This document shows, one piece after another, positions 32,746-42,600 of a stretch of 64,000 nt of DNA. The stretch covers positions 744,001-808,000 of the forward strand of contig JACKEA010000005.1 in NCBI GenBank assembly GCA_020633235.1. Reading direction: 5' to 3'. This DNA is from Polyangiaceae bacterium. Its GTDB lineage: Bacteria > Myxococcota_A > Polyangia > Polyangiales > Polyangiaceae. Position 1 is the first letter of the stretch, and each line of letters begins with the position of its first letter. Both the position numbers and the translations under genes were made by a program. Below the pieces are notes generated by a model. It ran no database searches, was not told where the DNA came from, and was given only the letters and a program-made list of their open reading frames with translations.

Positions 32746-33675
32746 GTGCTCTGGCGTGACCTCGAGCCCGTGCTCGTTCCCGCTCAGCTCGTGTTCGCGA
32801 TGCTGGGCATGGGCGCGACCATGACCCTCGGGGACTTCCGCGGCATCGTGAAGGATCCGCGCGGGCTCGGCATCGGCCTGGTGCTGCAGGTGGTCTGCGT
32901 TCCGCTCATCGCCCTGGCCTTCATTCACGGGTTGGGGCTCGAGAAGGGCTGGGCCGTGGGGCTCTTGCTGGTGAGCGTGGTGCCCGGCGGCGCGTTCTCG
33001 AACCTGCTCACGTTCCTGAGCAAGGGGAACGTCGCCCTGAGCATCTCCATCACCACGCTCACCACGCTGGGGTGCATCTTGACCGTACCGCTCGCGCTGC
33101 GGTTCGCGGCGGGCACCTTCCTACCGTCGGACTTCGCCTTCCCCGTCGCGCGCATCGTGCGGGAGATCTTCGGCTACCTCTTGGCACCGCTGGCCCTGGG
33201 CATGGTGGTTCGCCGAGTGGCGCCGGGGCGCGCCGCTCGTTTCTCCACGTGGTGCATACGCGCGAGCCTGGCGCTGATCTTGGCCATCAGCGTGGGCTCC
33301 GTCGGCAGCGGCCGCATCCGTGTGATCGCCTACGGCTGGCAGCCTCCGCTGGTGATCTTCCTCTTCGGCGTCGCGCTCGCGCTGCTCATCCCTCAGCTCA
33401 GCCGAATGCTCGGCCGTTACGACGAAGACACCGTCGCCATCGGCCTCGAGGTCACCGTGCGCAACGTGGGCCTCGGACTCTTGCTGGTGCACTTCTTCTT
33501 CCCAGGCCAGGAAGCGCAGGGCCACGTGCTCTATTCCGGGCTGTTCTACGCCGGCGTGTCGCCGTTCTTCGCGCTGCCGCTGCTGTTCTTACATCGCCTC
33601 GGCCGGGGTGCGGTGCCCTTTCGCAAGCCGCACCCCCGCCCTCAACCCGCGTCGAGCTCGGCGAGCAGCGCCTGA
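32746..33675 (+). CDS. bile acid:sodium symporter (BASS)-family transporter
   Basis: 309 residues with about nine or ten transmembrane helices. Family-like stretches: FAMLGMGATMTLGDF near TM1-2, SVVPGGAFSNLLTFLSKGN and LSISITTLTTLGCI (the unwound helix 4 region), and GLEVTVRNVGLGLLLV (helix 9, normally E-x-G-x-Q-N; here E-V-T-V-R-N). Sodium-coupled uptake of an organic acid is inferred. GTG 32746 chosen. Its last 34 bases overlap the 3' end of the giant TPR gene. Confidence 0.82.
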   Translation: MLWRDLEPVLVPAQLVFAMLGMGATMTLGDFRGIVKDPRGLGIGLVLQVVCVPLIALAFIHGLGLEKGWAVGLLLVSVVPGGAFSNLLTFLSKGNVALSISITTLTTLGCILTVPLALRFAAGTFLPSDFAFPVARIVREIFGYLLAPLALGMVVRRVAPGRAARFSTWCIRASLALILAISVGSVGSGRIRVIAYGWQPPLVIFLFGVALALLIPQLSRMLGRYDEDTVAIGLEVTVRNVGLGLLLVHFFFPGQEAQGHVLYSGLFYAGVSPFFALPLLFLHRLGRGAVPFRKPHPRPQPASSSASSA

Positions 33676-36600
33676 GCCTGCGGGTGATCGGGGTTGTCCG
33701 TGAGCGCCTTGGTGACGAGCAAGCGCGCGCGACGCGCGTCGCCCTTGTTGCGGGCGATGAGGGCGAGCTGGAACTGCGCGTGGGCGCGCATCGCGTGGCC
33801 CATGTCCGCGGGCTCGCCGTCGGCTCCCGGACGCAGCATGGTCACGGAGCGATAGGCCCGAGCGGCGATCTCTTCGTGGTCCAGATCCAGCGCCAGCTGC
33901 CCGAGCTCCAAAGCGATCCGCGGGTTCTTCATGTCCATTTCGAACGCTCGAGTGAGCGATCCGAGGGCGTCGTCCAAGAGGCCTTCTTGAAGCTGAAGCC
34001 GTGACATCTCCTGGTACACCGGGGCGAGCTCCGGCATGCGCCGGCCGCGGTTGGCGGCGACCAGATCTCCCAGCAGTGTCATGGCCTCGGTGCCGCGGCC
34101 CGTCATCGAGTAGCCGCGAGCCAGAAGCACGATGCCGTCCACGTTCTCGGGACTGAGCCCCCGCGCTTCTTCCAAGATCTGCACCGCGTAGGGCGCGTCG
34201 TCCTCGGACGCCAGCAGCAGGGCGCCGGCATGCAGCAGATGGCCGAGGCGTACGCCGACCTGCTGCTCGTTGCGGGCGTCCTCCAGCACCAGCTCTGCGA
34301 GCTCTCGGTGCTGCCCCGTGGCTTCGTACATGGCGCGCAAGCGCTCCCGCAGGCGAGTGTCCGCGGGTGCTGCCTTGAGCGCGCGTTCGAGCCCACCGCG
34401 TGCATCGGCAAAGCGCCCGGCACGTTCGCAGGCGTCTGCGAGGGCCAGCGCGACGTCCGTGAGCTCCCCGCCCTCCACCAGCGCGATCAGCTTGCGATAC
34501 GCCGTGGCCGCACCGTCCCAGTGCTCCGTCCGCGCCTCCAGCTCCGCGAGACGGCGCAGGGTCTCGGTGTCCTTGGGGGCCTCGCGAACCAGCTCCCCCA
34601 GGCGAGCCCGCGCGCCCTCCACGTCTCCGGCCTGTTCCAAGACGCTCACCAACCAGAGCGACAGCTCCTGGTCGCGTGGCGGCTCCGCTCGCAGCAGCGC
34701 CCGTTCCAGGGCGCCGACCAGGGCCTCGGTGACGTTCATGCCCAGGGCTCGCGCTGCTTCCAGCGCTTCGAGCGCCTCGTCGGAACGATCCACGTCGTCC
34801 AGAAGCTGCGCCTTGGCGACCAGAAGCTCTCCGTCCACGGCTTCTTCTCCGAGCAGCTCGTCGACGATGGGCAGCGCCTCGGCCTGCTCTCCCGCGTTGC
34901 GATGCGCCTCCAACATGCGACCGAGCAGCTCGCGGTCGTCCGGGGCCACGCGGATCGCATCGCGCAACAGCCGGGCAGCGCGGGGGGCGTCGCAGCGCTC
35001 CAGCAGGGCGTCGCGGATCTCTACGTGCGTCGGGCAGGCGACGAAACCGAGCTCCAGGGCGCGCTCCGCGCCTTCGTCGTCTCCCTGCTCGTTGCGCATG
35101 TCCACCAGCCGCTCGGCCAGCTCCAGCGCGGCTTCACCGCGCTCCACTCGCAGCAGTGCTTCGAGAGCATCGGCGATCAGGAACGCGTCGTCCTTTTGCT
35201 CGGCCAGGCGCAAAACGGCGCTCAAGATCTCGCGATCGCTCTTGTCCCAATCGAGCACCGCGAAATACACGTCGAAGGCGTCATCCGGTCGTCCGGCGGC
35301 TTCCAAGAGCTTGCCGAGCTTCGAGGACGTCTGCAAAAGCTGTGGAATGTCCTGCCGGTCCTTGGCGGTGTCGATGCGAGTGACCAATAGCGCCGTCAGC
35401 TCGTCCTGACGCCCGGCGCGCTCGAGCAAGCTCGAGAGCAGCTCCGCCGCGCGATCCTGCCCAGGATCCTCTTCCAGGATCTCCCGCAAGATGTTGGCCG
35501 CTTCGTCGTCCTTGTCGTCGTCCAGCAACAGGTTCGCCTGCTCCAGCCGCAGGCGCGCGCGATCCGAGAGTGAGTCGACCAGCGGGACGGTCTGCGTGAT
35601 GACCTGGACCAGGCGCTCGGTGTTCCCCAGACTGCGGTACACCTCGAGCAGCGGCTCCCATACTTCGCGATCCGCCGCTTCGCTCTCGAGCAACCGCTCG
35701 TAGATGTCTCGGGCTCGCTCCGCCTCGCCCAGCTCCGCGTGGGCGCGGCGCGCGACCTCCAGCAGCACTCCGCGGGCCCGGTCCGGGGGCAGGAACGTGG
35801 CGGCCTCCTCGCGCAGCGCGACGGCGCGCCCGACCTCTCCTGCGGCTTCGAGGTGACTCGCCAGCGCTTGCCGCACCCAGGCCGCCTCGTCGTCCGAGAA
35901 GGTGACGTCGTCCCCCGCGAGGGCGGCCTCCAAGAGCGAACGCCCCAACTGCGGATCTTCCAGACGCGTCGCCACTTCCACGCCCTCCCGCAGGGCGTCG
36001 CTGACGGGTCCGCCGAGGCGCACCACACGCAAGAGGGCGTCGCCCAGGGCGCGGTCGTCTCCCTTCGCCCGGACCACCGCCTCGAAGGCGCGGACCACGC
36101 GTTCGTCGCCGGAATCGAGCACCGTGCGGAGCAGCGCCTCGGCGCGCTCCAGGTCCGGGGACAGCTCCAGGGCGCGCTCGAGCACCTCCACGCCGTGCAA
36201 CCGCGTGTCTTCCGCGGCGAGCCGCACCGCCGCCAGACGATAGAACGGATCGGCCCCCTCGCGACCCGCCTTGGCGCGCGACCAACCCGCCACCCGCCGC
36301 TCGAGCACGCGTGCCTCGGCGTCGGCGTCGCCGAGCCAGTCGTACACCTTGCCGAGCGCCGCCCAGGCGCGGTCGTCCTTCGCCTCCGCGCTCTCGAGCT
36401 GCTCGTGGATGTGCTGGGCGCGGCGCTGCAGATCCGTCTCCACCGAGGCCAGACCACCGAGGCGTTCCGCGTGCAAAAACGCGAGGTCCGCCAGCGCGCG
36501 CGCGGCCTCCGCCGGGCTGTCCGCCCGCTCGAGGCGGGTCTGCACCGCGCGGGCCACGAGATCGTAGCGCTCCCGCGCGCGCATCGCGGACTCGAGGCAC

Positions 36601-39600
36601 GCCGCTTCCCGCGCGCTCTCGAGGGCGGCTTCGAACGCCGACTCCACGAACTCCGCCGCGCGCGTCTCGTCCCCCGAGCGCAGAGCGATGTCGCTGAGAT
36701 CCAGCAGCGCTTCGGCGCGGCTCGGCGCGTCTTCCTCGTCGGCCCGGCCGAGCACCAACAGCAGCGCGCGGTACATCCGCTCGGCGCGCTCGAGCTGTTC
36801 TTCCTCGAAGGCGAGCTTGGCCAGCGCCTGCAGGATCCCGGGATGTGCCGGGTCGATCTTGGTCGCGACGTCGAGCTCGGCGATGGCCTCTGCCCGCCGG
36901 TCCGCCGCCAGGGCCACCCGCGCGAGCTGGAAATGCACGAGCGCACGATCCTTGGGTCGCCGAGAACCGTAGCGCTCGATCTGCGCTCGGAGCACGCCGG
37001 TCGCGTCCTCGAAGGCCCCCGCCTTGGTGTACGCCTCTGCCAGCGCCAGTCGGATCTTGGGATCGTCTGGATCGATCTCGATGGCCCGAGATAGCAGCGG
37101 CACGGCTTCTTGTGGAGCACCGCGGCGATGCACGTGCAGACGCGCGGCCTCTCGGAGATGGCCGAGGCGGCTCTTGTCGTCCGGCGCCTTGGCAGCTTCC
37201 TCGGTGAGCAGTCGAGCCAGCGGGCCCCACTCTTCGGCCTCACGATAGAGCTCCGCGAGCCGCGCCCGCACGGCCCCCGCGTCGAGCGCCGTCGTCAGCG
37301 CTTGCTCGAGGCGTGCCCGCGCCGTATCGGCATCATCCGAACGCACGTAGGCTTCCGCCAGGGCCAGGGCGCGATCCGCCAGCGCTTCGCGGGACGACTG
37401 CGCGCACAGCCACTCGAGGACCTGCGCCGCCTCGGCCCACTCCTCGCGGTCGCGATGGATCTTGGCCAGCGCTTCGAGCGATGCCTCGCCACCCAGGGCG
37501 GCGCCCTCGCGGTAGTCGGCCATCGCGCGGTCCACGTCCCGCAAGCGCTGCTCGGCGATGTCGGCCGCCCGAGCCCACAGCGCCGCCGCCGCGGCGGGGC
37601 TGCCGAGCGTCACGCGACAGCGTGCCTGCTCCTCCCACAGCGCCGCGAGCTTGGAGTAGGCCTCGGCGTCCTCCAACAGCTTGGCCAGCCGCGTGACCGA
37701 GCTCTGGGCGATCTCGTCAGCGGGATCCTCCTCGAACAGATCGCGGAACAGCTCGATGGCGTGGTTCGGATCTCCGACGCGGTCCGACGCGATGCAGGCG
37801 GCTTCCCGCAAGTGCGAGCGGCGCTCTTCGCGGGAAAACGGCATCTTGGACGCGTCCAGCAGCAGCCGCACCACGTCGCGATGGCGGCCCTCGTGCGCCA
37901 GCTTGCCGGACAGCTCCGACACCGCCCAACGCGCGGCGGTCTCCGGCCCGCTGCCGGGAGCGGCGTGCTCGTCCCAGGCCTCGACCGCCAGAGAGAGCAG
38001 ACGCTCCGCGAGGGAACGCCCGAGATCGCGGTCGTCGACTTCGGTCGCGGCAACTTCCATCGCCCGCGGCCAGTCCTCGGCCCGCACGAAAGCCGCGAGG
38101 CTTGCCGGCAAGTCCCCCGTGCGGCTCTGGTGCACCGCACCGAGATCCGACAACAGCGCGCGTCGCCGCTCGGGATCGTCGTTCCGGCGAACCTCCGCCT
38201 CGATCGCCAGCGCCAGCTCGTCGAAGCGCCCTTCGGCGGAGAGCAGCGCGGACAGCGCCTGGAAGCTCTCGTCGTTCACGCCCAGGTCGCGCTCGATGGC
38301 CTGCCACAGATCGATGGCACGGCTGGCGTCGCTCAGGCGCTCGGCAACGATGCGCGCGACCGCGACGCGATCGCTGCGCTGGCGTTCTGGATCTTCCGTC
38401 AGCTGAGCGCGCTCGGTCAGTGCTTCGACCAGCTCCGCGTGGCGCTGTGCCGCATCCAGGGACGCGACCAGACCGTCCAATGCGTCGGCGTCTCGTGCGT
38501 CGTCCGCGAGCCGCACCCGCCAGTTCTTGGTGGCGCGGTCGAAATCCGACAGGCGCTCATGGGCAACGTGCGCAGCGTTGCCGAGCGCCGCGCGACGCCG
38601 GTCGGGCTCGCTCTCGAGCTGCGCCAGGCGCTCCAGCACGTCGCACCGCTCGGCCACCCGATCCGTCGCCTCCAGCAGACCATCGAGCTCGCGGGCAGCG
38701 CCGAGCGCCGGCTCGCGCCGATCCCCCGCCAGCTCCAGAACCGCTGCGTACAGCTCGATGGCGCCCGCGGCGTCGCGCATCTCGTGCTGTCGCACACCGG
38801 CAGCTTCCGTCACCAGGCCGATGCGCTCGTCGATGTCCCCCGAACCGTCCGCGATGGTCACCAGCAGCGAGGCGCGCCTCTCCTGCTCGTCGAGCTGACC
38901 GGCGAGCTCCCCGAGCCGCGTCCGGTAGCGCATCTCGCCGGGCGCCAGCGCGACCAGCTGCGCCACGGACTCGAAGGCGCCCGCGGTGTCGTTCAGCTCG
39001 CCCAGCCGCAGCTCGACTATGGCCTCGAGACCGGTGATGCGCTCCTCCTTGCTCGCGGCCAGCTCGAGCTCGATCTCCAACATGCGCGCGACGTCCGTCA
39101 GGCTGCCTGCCGCCTCGTATTCCTTCTTCAGGAGCTCCGCCGCCGCGTGGCGCACCGATATCGCACGCTGTTTCTTGCCCTTCTTCTTCTTGCCTTCGCC
39201 CTCCGGCGCGATGGACGGGGGTGCGATGGAGTCCCGGGCCGCCGGCAGCTGCACCAAGCGCTCGAGCAGATCCCGCACGCTCTGCCCCTGTCCGCCGTCC
39301 GCCAGCATGGCGTCGATGAGCTCGAAGGCGGACACCGGATCCGCCAGATCCAGCCACAGCCCGGCGATCCGCGCTCGGAGCTCCGAGAGCTGAGATCCGC
39401 TGAGGCTGGGCAAGCGCCCGGAGAGCAGCTGGATGAGCGGCTCCACGTGGCCTTGCCGCTCATACAGGCGCTCGAGGGACGCCTCGATGCGGCCGTCTCC
39501 CGGGGACAGCCGATTGAGCTGTTCCAGGTATCCGATGGCGCGCTCGGAGTCGTTGGCGAAATCCTTCGCCGCCATGGACGCTTCGCGCAAGAGCTCCATC

Positions 39601-42600
39601 TTGGCGCCGTCGTCGTCACTCCGCGTGAGCGCCTCGTCGTAGAGTGCGAACAGCTCGGGCCAACGACCAGACGCGTTGAACGCGAGCTTCAGGCGGTCGA
39701 AGGCCCAGGTGGCCGCCGGCGCCAGCGTGAGCACGCGCCGGAGCAGCTCCACGACGCGTTCCTGATCGTCGAACCACTCTTCCGTGAACTCCACCATGCG
39801 GCGGCCGAGCTCTTCGGCGATCTCCGGGCTGAGATCGTCGGTGAGGGACGCGGCGTAGGCGTCCGCCACCGGTCCGGGCCGATCCAGGTGGCGAGCGGCG
39901 CGTTCGGCCGCCTCCCACAGCGAGTCCTCCGTCGGCCGCTCCTCGGCGCCCCGAAGCGCGATCGCCAAGATGGCTTCGTCGTCTCCGCTCTTGCAGTCGA
40001 GGAGATCCGCGAACCACCGCCCGCGGGACTCGGCCAGCTCGTCGAGACCCGCGCTCACCGCGAGCAGGGACTCCAAGACCTCGGCTTTCTCCTCGGGGGT
40101 CTCCGCGCTCGCAGCCAAGCGCTCCAGCAGGGCGGCCGCTTTGGGCCGCGCCGTCTCGTAGGCCAGCGCCGTTCGCACCAGCCGCAGGGCGTCGGCGTCT
40201 CCAGGGGCCGCGTCGAGAATGGATTCCAGCACGGCGATCGCTTCGTCGGCCCGCTCCAGGCGCTCCAGCAATATGGACGCCATGCTGAGCTCGACGGCCG
40301 TCTTCGCTTCCCCTTCGCTGCGCCCGGCGAGCTCCTTCAGCGTGTCCAGCGCGCCCTGGGCGTCGCCGGACACGGCCTGCAGACGCGCGAGCTGGCTCAT
40401 GGCGTCGGTGCGCTCGGGATCGTGCTCCAGCACCCGTTGATAGACCCGCGCTGCCTCCTCCGGGCTCTCGAAGGTCGTCTCCTCCGCCACCGCCCAGGCC
40501 ATCAGTACGGTCGTGGGGTCGGCCGCATGAACGGCGCGCCACTCGAACAGCCAGCGTCGATCGGCGACCCGCGCCGGGGTCAGCTCGCCGCCCGCGAGGA
40601 ACACGTTGAAGGCGTCGGCGATCTGCGGCGAGTCGTCCCCCTCGCCGTGCAACAGGCGCCGGTAGATCTCCGCAACCTCGTCCCGACGGCTGGCATCCCC
40701 GGCGAGGATGCGCGCCTTGGCCACCAGCACCTGGCGCACCTTGGGCCCTTCCGAGGGCGCCCGCTCGAGCACCGCGTCGAGCAAGTGCACGAACACGTCT
40801 CGAGCCGCGGCGTCGGCCACGCTCGGCTCCAGCGCCAGCACGATACCGGCATGGTCTCGTTCGTCCCCGCCGGCGCCGAGCACCACCGCGAAGGGCTCGG
40901 GGATCTTGTGCCACTGCCCCGAGCGCGCGTAGAGCTCCACCAGCCGCCGCGCGGCCTCCGCGTCGTTCGGCGTCACGCCGAGCACGCGCTCGTACAAGCG
41001 CCGTGCGCGCTCGTCATCCATTGCCGCTTCGCTGAGCCGCGCACCTTCCAACCACGCGGCGGCGGCACGTTCTCCCTCCCCCAGCTGCTTGGCCAACACC
41101 AGGCCGAGCTTCTCGAGCAGCGCGGCGCGTTCTTCCGGCGGCGCCGCCGCCACGCGGCGCTCCAGCACCACCTTCAACGTCTCAGCGTCGTTGTTCGCGT
41201 TGGCCAACAGCTCGATGTTCTCGAGCTGTACGTCGTCGAGCTCGGTGGAGGAAAGCAGGTCTCGGTAGTGCGCGAGGGCGCGCAGCGCGTCCCCGGCTTC
41301 TGCCGCCACCTCCGCCATGCGCACCAGCGTGGCGATGCGCCGTTCGCCCTCCCACAAAGGCAGCGCCCGCGACAGCTCGCCATACAGCGCGCGCCAATCG
41401 CGAGCCGCCGCGAACAGCTCACAGAGCGCTCGGTGCGCGGCGAAGTCCTTCTCGTCGTCGGAGAGCGCCAACTGGTGGGTCTGCACCGCACCGGCCACGT
41501 CTCCCAGCTCCTGCTGCAGCGCGGCCATCGCGTGCAAGATCTCCCGGCGTCGGGCCGGCTCGTTGGGACGCTCCAAGGCGGAGCGATAGAGCGCCAGGCG
41601 CTCCTCCGGGCTCCCCTGCTGCGCGAGCAGCTCGTCGATGCGACCGAGCAGCTCCGCGCTCGTGGGCTCGAAGGCCAGCGCACGCCGCAGCACCTCCACA
41701 CCGCCAGCGATATCTCCGCCGGCGACGAGGGCATCGCCGGCCGCTCGAGCCAGCGCCGACAGCTCCGGGTCGTCCACCGGGCGATCTCCCAGCGCTTGCA
41801 TCAGCGCCGCCGCCCGCGCTTTCGCCGAGCCCACCTGCTCGGCGATCTCCTGCACCCGGCCGAGCCAGTACGCAATGCGATCCCGGGCTCCATCGACGCT
41901 CGCGGCCAGCGCCTCGGTGGCCAGGGCGAGCGCCCGCTCGGGCTCGTCGAGCACCCCCGCGGCAATGCTCACGGCCTCGTCCAGGCTCGCGATGCGATCC
42001 GCCGGGTACTCCGCCAGCGCTGCCTTGGTCTCGAGCACGCGCACCAACCCCGTGCCCGGTTCTTCCGCCCGGAAGATGGGCTCGAGCACCTGAGCAGCCT
42101 CGGCGCGGGCGCCCTCGTTCGACAGCAGCTTTTCCACGGCGGCGCGCGTGCCCTTGTCGGACGGATCCGCAGCCAGAGCGCGCTGATAGGCCGCCAGCGC
42201 TCCAGCGATGTCGTCCAAGCGAGTCAGGCGCACCTGCGCCAACCGCCCGAGCACCTGCGCCTGTTCCTCCGGCGGCGCGATCTCCACCTCGCGCTCGAGC
42301 ACCCACGCCAGCTCCTTCCACTGCTTTTCCTGCTCGAGTAGCGGAATCATCCGGGCATGCGCTTCGCGCGTGGAACCATATTGGGCGATCAGCGCCCGCC
42401 ACGCCCCCAGCGCCGCCGCGCGATCGCGCCCCGCCGTGGTCCGCAGCTCCGCCGCGCGGAACGCGAGCTGTCGAGCTTCTTCCGGATCGCGCACGCGCTG
42501 GGCGCGCCGCTCGATCACTTCGATCAGCCGTTCGGTGTCGCCGCTCGCTTCGTACAGCGTGGACAGCCGCCGCAGGGCTTCGTCCGCCCAGGGCGAGTCC

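Noticed and set aside
37110..42341. Very long plus-strand open frame (1,743 codons) inside the giant TPR gene
   Set aside because: It is antisense to the TPR gene, low in domain-like sequence and rich in Arg/Gln/His/Leu; high-GC codon bias opens such shadow frames. Other long frames opposite menD and the carrier gene were rejected for the same reason.
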